Shown here: piece by piece, positions 1 through 8,609 of the stretch
How positions within the stretch are numbered: the first letter of the stretch is position 1
Layout of the letters: each line of letters opens with the position of its first letter
Assembly (NCBI RefSeq): GCF_013409005.1
Contig: NZ_JACBZO010000001.1
Location: 62,001 to 126,000, forward strand
Source of the DNA: Demequina lutea
GTDB taxonomy: Bacteria; Actinomycetota; Actinomycetes; Actinomycetales; Demequinaceae
Direction: 5' to 3'
Length of the DNA stretch: 64,000 nt
Translations under genes and position numbers: made by a program
Notes under the pieces: model-generated
What the model was told of the DNA's origin: nothing
What the model saw: only the letters and a program-made list of their open reading frames with translations
The model's database searches: none

Positions 1-470
1 ACCGACGCGATCGGCACGTCCTCAAGGAGGACTTCGTAGATGGAGGGCGTTCCCGCACGGTGGTCCACGCCCAGGGCCGTGGACGCGTTGCCCTGGGGGT
101 CGGCGTCGATCACCAGGACGTTCGCGCCCTTGCTCGCGAGCGCCGCGGCGACGTTGACCGACGTTGTCGTCTTGCCGACGCCGCCCTTCTGATTGGAGAT
201 CGCGATGATTCGCGTCTTTGCGGGGCGCGGAAAGTTCGACTCCTCCAAGGTGCGGCGAAGCCGCTCCAGCTCGAGGAGTTCGCTCGCGAGGGGGCTATCG
301 CCGTCAACGCCAATTCTGCTGAACGCGTCGTCCAATGCTGGACGGTCTGCGGCGGGACGGTCTGCGGCGGGACGACCCAGCCCGTTGGGCTGGTACGCAG
401 GGACGTGGCTCCTCTGTCCATCGGGGGACGTCGCAGCGGCGCTGCGCGCGTCGAGCTCGTGGTCAGTCAC
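1..470 (-). CDS. parA: ParA/Soj chromosome-partitioning ATPase (C-terminus cut off by window edge)
   Basis: This is the Walker-type ATPase that works with ParB bound at parS to segregate the origin. About 156 residues are visible; the rest lies beyond the left edge. The deviant Walker A motif [13 protein letters not shown] and the following [18 protein letters not shown] are unmistakable. The GTG start at 470 is chosen because GAGGAGAC lies 5-8 bases upstream. The roughly 65 residues before the ATPase core are family-variable and contain a repeated [14 protein letters not shown] stretch made by a 15-base tandem duplication. A perfect parS lies 42 bases upstream of the start. parB would be expected to follow outside the window. 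Confidence 0.95.
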   Translation of the reverse strand, partial: MTDHELDARSAAATSPDGQRSHVPAYQPNGLGRPAADRPAADRPALDDAFSRIGVDGDSPLASELLELERLRRTLEESNFPRPAKTRIIAISNQKGGVGKTTTSVNVAAALASKGANVLVIDADPQGNASTALGVDHRAGTPSIYEVLLEDVPIAS

Positions 471-669
471 ACACGTCTCCTCAGGGGTCTCGTAGCCGGG
501 GTACAGGTCAATGTTTCACGTGAAACACTCTCACCGCAAACGCCGCAAAGGTGGGTTATCCACACATCGCCTGGGGAGGGTTCGCTGGGAGGCCCGGCCT
601 GTGGACGACGCCCGTCTGGGGTGGCCTCCTGAGCACCACGGGCCTGTGGAAAGCTTGGGGAGAAGAGTT
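471..669. promoter_or_regulatory. parA-rsmG intergenic region with parS and DnaA-box-like sites
   Basis: This 199-base gap carries parS at 512-527, a perfect DnaA box TTATCCACA at 556-564 and two weaker box-like sites, TGTGGACGA near 600 and TGTGGAAAG near 644. It serves as leader for parA and as the 3' flank of rsmG. The box cluster could titrate DnaA or form a left-hand part of the origin; that is inference. Confidence 0.5.
512..527. other. parS site 1
   Basis: Perfect 16-base palindrome TGTTTCACGTGAAACA, matching the ParB-binding consensus. It sits between the parA start and rsmG, the usual origin-proximal position. Confidence 0.95.
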
Positions 670-1341
670 TCAGCGATTCGCCGTTTCGCGCGTGATGCGG
701 ACCACCGTGGTGGGCTCAAGGCCGACAAGCGTCGGTGCGGTGAGGACCTCTGCTGACAGCCGAGCCTTGCGTAGAACGTACTTGGCGCGCTCGATCTCGT
801 CCACCGCCGTGCGCCCCTTCAAGAGCGCCATATGGCCCGTCTCGGACAAGAGGGGTAGGCACCACTTCACCAGCTTGTCGATCGAGGCCACCGCCCGGGC
901 CGTCAGGGCATCGGCCTCCAACTCGCCGGCGACCTCTTCCGCCCGGGCCCGCCTGACCGTGACGTTGTCGAGGCCGATCTCGGTCGCGGCCTCTTCCAGC
1001 CACGCCACCCGACGCTCCATGGGTTCGACCAACACGACCTCCCGATCCGGGAGCATCGCCGCAATCACGATGCCGGGAAGTCCCGCGCCAGAGCCGACGT
1101 CCACGATGCGTCCTGGTCCCAGGAAGGGCACGACCGCTGCCGAGTTGAGGATGTGACGCTCCCACAGCCGCTCGAGTTCGCGCGGCCCGATGAGGCCGCG
1201 CTTCTCACCCTGCTCGGCGAGCATCGCCGCGTACGTGGCGACCGCGTCGAAGCGGGCACCGAGGAGCACTCGGAGTGCCTCTTGGTCGAGCGACGCCAGG
1301 TCCGTTCCTCGGTCGTCGGCGTCAGTGGACTCGCTCGTCAT
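670..1341 (-). CDS. rsmG: 16S rRNA (guanine-527-N7)-methyltransferase RsmG
   Basis: This cytosolic SAM-dependent enzyme (GidB) methylates G527 of 16S rRNA. The glycine-rich SAM motif I, IVDVGSGAGLPGIVIA, and VVLVEPMERRVAWLEE after it fit the family, and the 223 residues match its usual size. I chose the ATG at 1341 because GGAGAAGG lies about 11 bases upstream. An upstream ATG at 1401 would add 20 non-conserved residues and has no clear ribosome binding site. It is read in the same direction as parA and as the jag-yidC-rnpA-rpmH genes upstream of it, the classical origin order. Confidence 0.95.
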   Translation of the reverse strand: MTSESTDADDRGTDLASLDQEALRVLLGARFDAVATYAAMLAEQGEKRGLIGPRELERLWERHILNSAAVVPFLGPGRIVDVGSGAGLPGIVIAAMLPDREVVLVEPMERRVAWLEEAATEIGLDNVTVRRARAEEVAGELEADALTARAVASIDKLVKWCLPLLSETGHMALLKGRTAVDEIERAKYVLRKARLSAEVLTAPTLVGLEPTTVVRITRETANR

Positions 1342-1430
1342 CGCATCCGAACCCTTCTCCGTCGCAGACGCCGTCAATGTGGACTGGCCCGCATTCATCA
1401 TCTCGCACCACTGGTCGAGTGCCCGCGCGA

Positions 1431-1446
1431 TGTTTCACGTGAAACA
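1431..1446. other. parS site 2
   Basis: Perfect TGTTTCACGTGAAACA, in the gap between rsmG and jag. Confidence 0.95.
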
Positions 1447-1473
1447 CCGTAGTCGTGCCCTCCGCCTCGCGGT

Positions 1474-1505
1474 CCGACCCGCCACGGAGCCGACCCGCCA
1501 CGGAG
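1474..1505. repeat. Two 16-base tandem repeats between parS sites 2 and 3
   Basis: The unit CCGACCCGCCACGGAG occurs twice head to tail and is followed by the first six bases of a third copy. It is non-coding and lies between two parS sites. Confidence 0.8.
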
Positions 1506-1531
1506 CCGACCAGGGCGCCCCGCTTCCGCGA

Positions 1532-1547
1532 TGTTTCACGTGAAACA
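1532..1547. other. parS site 3
   Basis: Perfect TGTTTCACGTGAAACA, 101 bases from parS site 2 in the same intergenic gap. Confidence 0.95.
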
Positions 1548-1559
1548 CCCCGAAGGCAA

Positions 1560-1595
1560 GACGCCGGGAGTCCCCTGAGGGATCCTCCCGGCGTC
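1560..1595 (-). terminator. Hairpin terminator downstream of jag
   Basis: GACGCCGGGAG pairs with CTCCCGGCGTC (11 bp), and the 14-base loop contains a further CCCTGAGGG. It lies 78 bases past the jag stop and probably ends the rpmH-jag transcript ahead of rsmG. There is no long U-tract, as is common in high-GC actinobacteria. Confidence 0.6.
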
Positions 1596-1672
1596 AGCTA
1601 CACGGTGCCCACTACAACACAGTGCCGACTACACACAGTGCCGACCGAACCGTGCCCGCTAGGCCCTACTCA

Positions 1673-2161
1673 CTAAGACGCGGCGGGGCTGACGACCACA
1701 TGACGGTGCGGGTCTTCGCCCTCTGATTCGGACACCAGGCCGGCCTCGAGAACGACGTCGTGAACAACCTTGCGCTCAAACGCGTTCATCGAGGGAAGGG
1801 CGACGGGCTCGCCGGATTCGCGAACCTTCGCGATGATCTCGCGCGCCTGCTCGGCCAACTGCTCCTTGCGGCCAGCGCGGAACTCGGCGATGTCCAGCAT
1901 GAGCCTGCTGATATTCCCCGTCTCCGACTGCACCGCGAGTCGCGTGAGGTCTTGGAGTGCATCGAGGACCTCGCCGTCTGGTCCCACCAGGCGCTTGAGG
2001 TCCTGGCTTGGACCCTCCGCGACGATTGCCAATTTGGGGCGACCTGCCTCGACGGAAATGTCAATGTCTCCATCCATGTCGAGGATGTCCAACAGCTCCT
2101 CGAGAAAGTCGGCTGCGATATCGCCTTCTTTGTCGAGGTCCTTACGATTCACATCAGTCAT
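1673..2161 (-). CDS. jag: Jag/KhpB RNA-binding protein (KH and R3H domains)
   Basis: This is an RNA-binding partner of the YidC locus (SpoIIIJ-associated protein, KhpB). The 162 residues hold a KH-type loop, LVGPDGEVLDALQDLTRLA (about 58-76), and a C-terminal R3H domain whose signature region is SEGEDPHRHVVV. The N-terminal Jag_N domain of Firmicutes is absent, as is normal in actinobacteria. It lies directly downstream of yidC in the minus-strand operon, with a 43-base gap. Confidence 0.93.
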   Translation of the reverse strand: MTDVNRKDLDKEGDIAADFLEELLDILDMDGDIDISVEAGRPKLAIVAEGPSQDLKRLVGPDGEVLDALQDLTRLAVQSETGNISRLMLDIAEFRAGRKEQLAEQAREIIAKVRESGEPVALPSMNAFERKVVHDVVLEAGLVSESEGEDPHRHVVVSPAAS

Positions 2162-2204
2162 GACAGTCCTTGGGAATTAGGGCCGCTCGGACGGCGGCCA
2201 ACGG

Positions 2205-3314
2205 CTAGGTGGTCTTGATGCCAGGGGGGTCGATCTCATCGTCGGGGTCGTCGGTTGGAGAACCGGGGTCGTCCCCCGAAGAGCCCTCACCGGAAGGCTG
2301 AGTGCCATCGGCTGAAGGCTGAGTGGGGCCCTGGTTTGTCGATGGCTTGTTGCGCTTCTTGCGCTTGGGTTGCGCGCGTTGCCTGCTGCGCCGCTCCTCG
2401 GCCACCGCCTCCGCAGCGGCCTCTTCCTCGAGGCGGGCCTCTTCCAGGGTCCGGCCATCAATGGTCAGGCCCTTGCGGGCGGCCTTCTCTGTGAGCCGCG
2501 CCTTGTAGGAGGCCTCGGCGGCTGAACCCGGCGTCGGGTTCCTGCGGATGACGTAGAACTGCTGGCCCATTGACCACATGTTCGACACGGTCCAGTAGAT
2601 GAGAACACCGATGGGGAAGTTGGGGCCGGACAGCACGAACACGAACGGCAGGATGTACATCAGGGTCTTCTGCTGCTTGGCCATGGGCCCCTCAAGGGCC
2701 GACGGCGGCATGTTCTTCATGGTCAACTGGCGCTGGCTGAAGAAGGAGGTCGACACCATCGCGGCGATGAGGACGGCCGCGATGATCTTGGGCTGCATGT
2801 CGGCGCCCGACTTCAAGAAGGTCGATGACAGCTTGGCGCCAAAGAGGGTGGCATCGTTGGCCTGCCGGATGAGTGTCCCCGATAGCAATCCAATGGGGGG
2901 CGACTTGCCGTCTAGTCGCTGGTTCAGCACGTGGAAAAGTGCAAAGAACACGGGCGTCTGCATCAGGAGCGGCAGGCACGACGAGAAGGGGTTCGTCTTG
3001 TGCTTGGAGTACAGCTCCATCGTTTCTTTGGTCATGGCCTCCCTTGAGGCCTGATCCTTCTTACCCTTGTACTTGTCCTGCACCGAGCGCAGCTCCGGCG
3101 CAATCATCTGCATCGCGCGTTGCGCCTTGATCTGCCGCACGAACACGGGGATCAACAGCACTCGAATGATCACGGTGAGGCCCACGATCGACAGCGCCCA
3201 GGTCAGCCCAGATGCGGGATTGAAACCAATGAAGCCAAGGGCCTGGTGCACCAGCACCATGATGTTGGCCACCACCCACTCGAGTGGCCATAGGAGGGCG
3301 TAGAGCTTTTCCAC
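2205..3314 (-). CDS. yidC: Membrane protein insertase YidC/Oxa1
   Basis: This protein inserts and folds inner-membrane proteins, alone or with SecYEG. It has 369 residues and the five-helix actinobacterial form without the large periplasmic domain of Proteobacteria. The conserved hydrophilic-groove arginine is R51, within VGLTVIIRVLLIP. It is followed by a charged cytoplasmic coiled hairpin (about 60-105) and the helices around SSCLPLLMQTPVFFALFHV. The C-terminal 100 residues form a charged tail, rich in Lys/Arg then Asp/Pro/Gly, typical of ribosome-contacting tails. It lies 10 bases downstream of yidD. Confidence 0.97.
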   Translation of the reverse strand: MEKLYALLWPLEWVVANIMVLVHQALGFIGFNPASGLTWALSIVGLTVIIRVLLIPVFVRQIKAQRAMQMIAPELRSVQDKYKGKKDQASREAMTKETMELYSKHKTNPFSSCLPLLMQTPVFFALFHVLNQRLDGKSPPIGLLSGTLIRQANDATLFGAKLSSTFLKSGADMQPKIIAAVLIAAMVSTSFFSQRQLTMKNMPPSALEGPMAKQQKTLMYILPFVFVLSGPNFPIGVLIYWTVSNMWSMGQQFYVIRRNPTPGSAAEASYKARLTEKAARKGLTIDGRTLEEARLEEEAAAEAVAEERRSRQRAQPKRKKRNKPSTNQGPTQPSADGTQPSGEGSSGDDPGSPTDDPDDEIDPPGIKTT

Positions 3315-3324
3315 GAATAAGTCC

Positions 3325-3624
3325 TTACGTCGCTATGGGTGAAGTCTGATGGGTTCGGAACAGGGGTTCGCCCTTGGCGGGGACTTCGTCCACACCGCCA
3401 TTGCTCCATGGGTTACATCGCAGCACTCGCCAGCCGGCCATCACGGTGCCCTTGATGGCGCCATGCCGGCGCACTGCCTCGAGACCGTAGTGGGAACACG
3501 AGGGGTAGTACTTACACGTGGGGCCCAGTAGGGGTGAGACGACAAGTTGATAGACCTTGATCAGTGCCATGACCGCATATTGGGGAATCCTGAACACTCC
3601 CCGCGCGAGGCCAGCGGGCGTCAC
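3325..3624 (-). CDS. yidD: Membrane protein insertion efficiency factor YidD
   Basis: This small inner-membrane-associated protein (99 residues) assists YidC-dependent insertion. The family signature is clear: [20 protein letters not shown], then [15 protein letters not shown], then [17 protein letters not shown]. The ATG start overlaps the rnpA stop by four bases, so the two are translationally coupled. Confidence 0.96.
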   Translation of the reverse strand: MTPAGLARGVFRIPQYAVMALIKVYQLVVSPLLGPTCKYYPSCSHYGLEAVRRHGAIKGTVMAGWRVLRCNPWSNGGVDEVPAKGEPLFRTHQTSPIAT

Positions 3625-3965
3625 GAGTTCGCCTTTACTTCCGCGCGGCCCAACGCACCAAGCACGTCCGTCCGCAACTGTGCAAACGAGGCATCGGCCG
3701 CTGCGGGGAGCGCTCGAACCACCACGTGGGAGCCCTCCGGAATCGTCGCCAAAGCGTCCGCCATCACTGCGCGAAGACGACGCTTCACGAGGTTGCGGAC
3801 CACGGCGCCTCCTACCGCTCGAGAAACAGCGAAACCGGCCATGCTCGAAGCACCGCCGGTCTTCACCACGTACACCACCGCAGTACGGCCGCCGGCCTTG
3901 GCGCCGCGACGCATCGTGACCCGAAAGTCCTCGCTACGTCGCAGCCGTGCGCCGGCAGGCAGCAC
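3621..3965 (-). CDS. rnpA: Ribonuclease P protein component
   Basis: This is the protein subunit that helps the RNase P RNA cleave the 5' leaders of pre-tRNAs. It has 114 residues. The RNR-type signature appears as [19 protein letters not shown], and the N-terminal substrate-binding region begins [20 protein letters not shown]. The start is GTG, overlapping the rpmH stop by one base (TAGTG), which indicates tight coupling to L34. Confidence 0.96.
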   Translation of the reverse strand: MLPAGARLRRSEDFRVTMRRGAKAGGRTAVVYVVKTGGASSMAGFAVSRAVGGAVVRNLVKRRLRAVMADALATIPEGSHVVVRALPAAADASFAQLRTDVLGALGRAEVKANS

Positions 3966-4102
3966 TACGCCGACAAAGAGTCGCGGCCCCGGCGGCGCCG
4001 AGCCTTCAATATGGCGCGTCCCGCACGGGTGCGACTACGCAGGCGGAAGCCGTGCGTCTTGGCACGCTTTCGGTTGTTCGGCTGGAAAGTCCGCTTGCTC
4101 AC
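3965..4102 (-). CDS. rpmH: 50S ribosomal protein L34
   Basis: This 45-residue, strongly basic large-subunit protein begins [19 protein letters not shown] after its initiator and ends in an Arg-rich tail. I chose the GTG at 4102 because GGAG precedes it by seven bases; the upstream ATG at 4150 would add 16 residues foreign to the family. It is the first gene of the minus-strand operon rpmH-rnpA-yidD-yidC-jag, diverging from dnaA. Confidence 0.96.
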   Translation of the reverse strand: MSKRTFQPNNRKRAKTHGFRLRSRTRAGRAILKARRRRGRDSLSA

Positions 4103-4330
4103 GGGAGTACTCCACGACGTTTTGGGGGATGGGTAAATCAGCGAACTCACGGTACGCGCTCACGGGGCGCCGGTCAAATCTCAAATCAGCCGTTGGTCGC
4201 TGGGCCCAAACGGTATAGGCTCCCTCATCAACGCATGGTGCGGTGGAAAGACACGCCGCCAACGTCAAATGACAGATAGGTTACGGGGTCTCAACCCCTG
4301 TGCACAATGCTGTGGAGAGGGAGCAGTTCG
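4103..4330. promoter_or_regulatory. rpmH-dnaA divergent promoter region
   Basis: This 228-base divergent gap holds the promoters of both operons. On the plus strand TAGGCT at 4216-4221 fits the actinobacterial TANNNT -10 element, about 110 bases before the dnaA start. DnaA-box-like TGTGGAGAG lies near 4312, just ahead of the dnaA ribosome binding site, which would allow autoregulation. The exact start points are not resolved. Confidence 0.5.
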
Positions 4331-5725
4331 GTGACCACAGACGACGCTAATCGTACGATCGACGAAGTCTGGACCAGCGCCGTCAGCAACCTCGTTTCCG
4401 ACGGATCCACCACCGCGCAGCAGCGGTCGTTCCTGAGACTCATCAAACCACTCGCCGTACTCGAGGACAACGTCTTCCTCGCCGTCGCAGAGGACTTCAC
4501 CAAGAACTACGTGGAGACCACGTTGCGTCAGCCGATCGCGGGTGCGTTGAGTGATGTGCTCGGCAGGGAAGTGCGCATCGCGGTCACCGTTGATTCCTCG
4601 GTGACACCTCCCACCTTGCCGCTCGATGACGAGCCTGCACTTGACTACTCCCGGGGATCCGGGCGCCCACCTGTCACGCCCGCCCCCTACGAGGACCCGC
4701 ACCTCAACCCGCGGTACACGTTCGACACCTTCGTCATCGGCGCGTCCAATCGCTTCGCCCACGCCGCCGCCCTTGCCGTGGCGGAGAGTCCGGGCAAGAC
4801 ATACAACCCCCTCTTCATTTACGGCGACTCGGGGCTGGGCAAGACTCACTTGCTCCACGCGATCGGTCACTACACGCGCCAGATCAAGCCGCAGAACAAG
4901 GTCCGCTATGTGAACTCGGAGGAGTTCACGAACGACTTCATCAACTCGATCCGCGATGACCGGTCGCTCAGCTTCAAGAGGCAATACCGCGAGGTCGACG
5001 TTCTCCTGATCGACGACATCCAGTTCTTGCAAGGCAAAGAGCAGACGCTCGAGGAGTTCTTCCACACGTTCAACGCTCTGCACAACGCAGGTAAGCACGT
5101 GGTGATTACGTCCGATGTCTCGCCCCGCCACCTCAGCGGCATCGAGGAACGCATGCGTACCCGCTTCGAGTGGGGCCTCATGACGGATGTGCAGCCGCCC
5201 GACCTCGAGACCCGTATCGCGATCCTTCGCAAGAAGGCCCAGGCGGACGACGTGGCGGCGCCTCCCGACGTGCTCGAATACATTGCCTCGAACATCACCA
5301 GCAACATTCGTGAGCTTGAGGGTGCGCTTATCCGAGTCACTGCGTTCGCCGCCCTCAACAAGCAGATAGTCGACCTGAGCCTCGCCCAGGTGGTGCTCAA
5401 GGACCTCATCTCTGATGACGACTCTCAGATCACTGCCTCGGCGATCATCGGCAAGACCGCCGAGTACTTTGGCATCACGATGGAGGAGCTCACCGGCACC
5501 TCACGCAGCCGTGTGTTCGTGACCGCCAGGCAGATCGCCATGTATCTGTGTCGCCAACTGACAGACCTCAGCCTCCCCAAGATTGGTGAGCACTTTGGCG
5601 GCAAGGACCACACGACGGTGATGTACGCGGTCAAGAAGGTCGAAGACCAGATCGCTCAGCGCCGGCAGATGTACAACCAGGTCAACGAGATTCACGCCCG
5701 GATCAAGCAACAGCACCGTCGCTAG
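4331..5725 (+). CDS. dnaA: Chromosomal replication initiator protein DnaA
   Basis: This AAA+ initiator binds DnaA boxes and opens oriC. From the GTG at 4331, preceded by GGAGAGGGAG, it has 464 residues; an ATG at 4307 lacks a ribosome binding site. The domains are the N-terminal helicase-loader domain (1-80), a linker that is short for an actinobacterium, the AAA+ core with Walker [11 protein letters not shown] (about 165-173) and Walker [13 protein letters not shown], and the C-terminal domain IV. The DnaA signature [18 protein letters not shown] is followed by [13 protein letters not shown]. It opens the plus-strand operon dnaA-dnaN-recF-dciA-gyrB-gyrA. Confidence 0.98.
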   Translation: MTTDDANRTIDEVWTSAVSNLVSDGSTTAQQRSFLRLIKPLAVLEDNVFLAVAEDFTKNYVETTLRQPIAGALSDVLGREVRIAVTVDSSVTPPTLPLDDEPALDYSRGSGRPPVTPAPYEDPHLNPRYTFDTFVIGASNRFAHAAALAVAESPGKTYNPLFIYGDSGLGKTHLLHAIGHYTRQIKPQNKVRYVNSEEFTNDFINSIRDDRSLSFKRQYREVDVLLIDDIQFLQGKEQTLEEFFHTFNALHNAGKHVVITSDVSPRHLSGIEERMRTRFEWGLMTDVQPPDLETRIAILRKKAQADDVAAPPDVLEYIASNITSNIRELEGALIRVTAFAALNKQIVDLSLAQVVLKDLISDDDSQITASAIIGKTAEYFGITMEELTGTSRSRVFVTARQIAMYLCRQLTDLSLPKIGEHFGGKDHTTVMYAVKKVEDQIAQRRQMYNQVNEIHARIKQQHRR

Positions 5726-6164
5726 CGCGCGGTCCGGGCTGTTTTTGGCTCTCGAGGAAGGTTCGTAACTTAGGGGTCCCTGTGGCCTCGGTTCGAGATC
5801 TCAATACGGGGCTCAGAACTCCGTCGCTCACACATGTGGATAACTCTGTGTATATCTTTCTTGGACCGCCTATCCAAGGGTAATAGGTTGTGAATGAATC
5901 ACAGGTTCCTGGGTACGCGGGTTGTCTGTCCACCGGAACCTAGGGCGCTCCCTCACAGATTTGCAGTGTCTGTCCACGACCACATAGGTGCATTTTGCAG
6001 GAACTTTGGCATTTATCCCCAAAGTGGGCGCCCCCTATGACTACTACCTATCTCTATCTCTTACTTGTCCACATGGACCTTCATAAGTCCCCACCAGCAC
6101 CAAGCGATTTGGGACTAGACGCGTCGGTCCTTTGGCGTAGTGTGTGACCCGAAAGGGGAGTTCG
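5726..6164. other. oriC: oriC (dnaA-dnaN intergenic origin)
   Basis: This 439-base gene-free interval is AT-rich relative to its surroundings and carries DnaA boxes. They are TGTGGATAA (5835-5843, a perfect inverted TTATCCACA), CTGTCCACC (5926-5934), CTGTCCACG (5970-5978), TTATCCCCA (6013-6021) and TTGTCCACA (6065-6073, the high-GC actinobacterial form). Between the last two lie a GC-rich block (6024-6036) and a pyrimidine-rich run of CTA/CCT/ATC triplets (6036-6063) resembling a DnaA-trio unwinding element. Its position next to dnaA and the boxes support the origin call; the unwinding site is inference. Confidence 0.85.
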
Positions 6165-7292
6165 ATGAAGTTTTCTGTAGAGCGCGACATTCTTGCCGAC
6201 GCCGTCGCTTGGGCGTCGCGAGCGGTGCCTCATCGTCCCCCCGTACCCGTTCTCGCCGGCGTCCTGATTGAGGCGGACACGGCAGGTGTTGTGACCTTGT
6301 CGAGCTTCGACTACGAGGTCTCCGCACGCGGCGAGTTCCCGGCTGACGTCGAGACCGCAGGGTCAGTCTTGGTGTCGGGGCGTTTGTTGCGCGAGATCGC
6401 CAATGCGCTACCGCACAAGCTGGTTAAGTTCGACCTCGAGGGCACCAAGGTGTCCGTGACGTGTGGCGCTTCACGATTCTCGCTCGCCACAATGCCGGTC
6501 GACCAATACCCGGCACTTCCGGTGATGCCAGAGACGTCGGGCACCATTGACGGGGCCGAATTGTTGGCCGCTGCGCAGCAGGTTCAGGCAGCCGCCTCGC
6601 GAGACGAGACCCTCCCAATCCTTACGGGCGTGCGAATGGAGATCGAGGGCGAGCGCATCTCGTTGCTCGCCACCGACCGCTACCGACTCGCGTTGCGAGA
6701 ACTCACGTGGAAGCCGGGATCACCCGACATCTCAGCCATCGCGCTCGTGAGGGCGAAGACGCTTGCCGACACGGCCAAGTCGCTCGGCTCTGGCGAAGTG
6801 CAGCTTGCGTTGAGTTCCGGCCAGGGTGTCGACCTCATTGGTTTTTCGGCGGGCGGCTTGGTCACCACCTCGTTGCTGATGGATGGCGAATACCCTCAGG
6901 TCCGCCGCCTGTTTCCGGACTCGTCGACCATCACGGCCGTCGTCTCCACCGCGGAGCTGATCGAGGCCACCAAGCGCGTCTCTCTCGTCGCCGAAAGGAA
7001 CGCAGCCGTTCGCCTCGTCTTTTCGGAAGGCGAGTTGGTGCTTGACGCCGGGCACACCGACGACGCACAGGCATCCGAGGCCATCGAGGCGACGGTGGAG
7101 GGCGGCGAAATCACCGTCGCCTTCAATCCTTCCTTCCTGCTTGACGGGCTGAGCGCGCTCGACGCGCCTTACGTCCGGATGGGCTTCACGCAGGACACCA
7201 AACCGGTGGACTTCGTTGGTCTCGACAAGCCCGATGGCACGCCCAAGTCGGAGTTCCGCTACCTCTTGGTGCCGATCCGCATCGCCGGCTAA
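6165..7292 (+). CDS. dnaN: DNA polymerase III beta sliding clamp
   Basis: This ring-shaped processivity clamp has 375 residues in three repeated clamp folds. MKFSVERDILADAVAWASR opens domain 1; LPILTGVRMEIEGERISLLA marks domain 2. The C-terminus ends in the usual YLLVPIRIAG. The ATG at 6165 follows AAGGGGAG at good spacing; an upstream GTG at 6144 is rejected. recF begins six bases after the stop. Confidence 0.98.
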   Translation: MKFSVERDILADAVAWASRAVPHRPPVPVLAGVLIEADTAGVVTLSSFDYEVSARGEFPADVETAGSVLVSGRLLREIANALPHKLVKFDLEGTKVSVTCGASRFSLATMPVDQYPALPVMPETSGTIDGAELLAAAQQVQAAASRDETLPILTGVRMEIEGERISLLATDRYRLALRELTWKPGSPDISAIALVRAKTLADTAKSLGSGEVQLALSSGQGVDLIGFSAGGLVTTSLLMDGEYPQVRRLFPDSSTITAVVSTAELIEATKRVSLVAERNAAVRLVFSEGELVLDAGHTDDAQASEAIEATVEGGEITVAFNPSFLLDGLSALDAPYVRMGFTQDTKPVDFVGLDKPDGTPKSEFRYLLVPIRIAG

Positions 7293-7298
7293 CGCCCG

Positions 7299-8609
7299 AT
7301 GCGCATCACCCACCTACAACTCACAGACTTCCGCTCGTACGCCACCGCGCAAGTCGAGTTCGGTGAGGGAGTCACCACTCTGGTGGGCCGCAACGGCCAC
7401 GGCAAGACCAACGTCGTCGAGGCGGTCAGGTACTTGTCAACGCTGTCATCACACCGCGTCGCCACCGATGCACCGCTCCTCAGAGTTGGCGCCGAAAGGG
7501 CCGTCGTCGCCGGCCGCGTGCAGCGCGGCGAGCGTTCGCTGATGCTCGAGATCACCCTCGTTCCGGGAAGGGCCAACCAAGCCCGGCTCAATCGGGGCGC
7601 TGTCAGGCCGCGGGAACTCCTTGGTCTCCTGCGCACCGTCGTCTTCGCCCCCGAGGACCTCGGCCTAGTCAAGGGAGACCCGAGCACGCGGAGGGCCTTC
7701 CTCGACGAGTTGTGTGTCGCGTTGCAGCCAGCCTTCGCGGGAGACCTCGCCGACTACGACCGAGTGTTGCGACAGCGATCGTCCCTGCTGAAGTCCGCCA
7801 AGGGCAAGGCCCGCATCGACGAGGACCTGCTCGCTATCTGGGACGAAAAGCTGGCGGGACTCGGTGGACGCATCATGAAGGCGCGGGTAATTGCGGTGGA
7901 GCAACTTGGCCCCTATGTGGCGCGCGCCTACGCCGACGTCGCCCCGGGTGAGGGCGCCTGTTCGATCGCCTACTCGACGGCGACGTTGGTTTCACGTGAA
8001 ACAACGGGCCAACATGCGCCAGAAACCGAGGCGCCTCACGTCGAGCACCGCACCACACCGGTGACGGCGGACGCAAACCCGGCCTCTTCGGAAACAACCG
8101 AAACCGGAATTTTCGCGCCGCGGCCTTTGGCCGCAGGCGACGCGACGGAGCGCGTCGCTCCCACCCCACTCACCTCGGTCGACGAACTCACGGAAGCATT
8201 GCTCAGCCGAATGCGCGACCTTCGTAAACAGGAACTCGACCGAGGCGTGTGCCTCGTCGGTCCCCATAGGGATGACCTCGACATTCAGATAGGCACGCTT
8301 CCCGCCAAGGGCTACGCGAGCCACGGAGAGAGTTGGTCCTGCGCACTGTCGCTCCGCCTTGGTTCCTATGACCTGCTGGCCAGCGACGGAAACGACGGCG
8401 AACCGGTGCTAATCCTGGACGACGTGTTCGCGGAGTTGGACACCGGGCGCAGGGCGGCTCTCGCCGGCCGCATCGCCCGGGCGAGCCAGGTGCTCATCAC
8501 GGCAGCCGTTGCGGAGGATGTCCCCGTCGAACTTCGGGCTCACCCTGCGGGCCACCGCATCTTGAAGGTAACGCCGGGCGAGGTCGCCCTCGAGGACGAC
8601 CATGAGTGA
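7299..8609 (+). CDS. recF: DNA replication/repair protein RecF, with an internal insertion
   Basis: This SMC-like ATPase loads RecA at gaps with RecOR. Walker A is VGRNGHGKTN (about 29-38), the ABC-type signature region is YASHGESWSCALSLRLGS and Walker B is PVLILDDVFAELD. At 436 residues it is longer than the usual 360-400 of actinobacterial RecF. The excess is a low-complexity segment of roughly 50 residues (about 232-284, rich in Thr, Ala, Pro and Glu) between the coiled-coil part and the LVGPHRDDL motif. That insertion begins with a parS-like sequence, read as VSRET. It overlaps dciA by eight bases. Confidence 0.96.
   Translation: MRITHLQLTDFRSYATAQVEFGEGVTTLVGRNGHGKTNVVEAVRYLSTLSSHRVATDAPLLRVGAERAVVAGRVQRGERSLMLEITLVPGRANQARLNRGAVRPRELLGLLRTVVFAPEDLGLVKGDPSTRRAFLDELCVALQPAFAGDLADYDRVLRQRSSLLKSAKGKARIDEDLLAIWDEKLAGLGGRIMKARVIAVEQLGPYVARAYADVAPGEGACSIAYSTATLVSRETTGQHAPETEAPHVEHRTTPVTADANPASSETTETGIFAPRPLAAGDATERVAPTPLTSVDELTEALLSRMRDLRKQELDRGVCLVGPHRDDLDIQIGTLPAKGYASHGESWSCALSLRLGSYDLLASDGNDGEPVLILDDVFAELDTGRRAALAGRIARASQVLITAAVAEDVPVELRAHPAGHRILKVTPGEVALEDDHE
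7988..8003. other. parS-like site 4, inside recF
   Basis: GGTTTCACGTGAAACA matches the parS palindrome at 15 of 16 positions and keeps the 14-base core GTTTCACGTGAAAC intact. It lies in the coding sequence of recF at the start of a family-atypical insertion. Confidence 0.85.
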
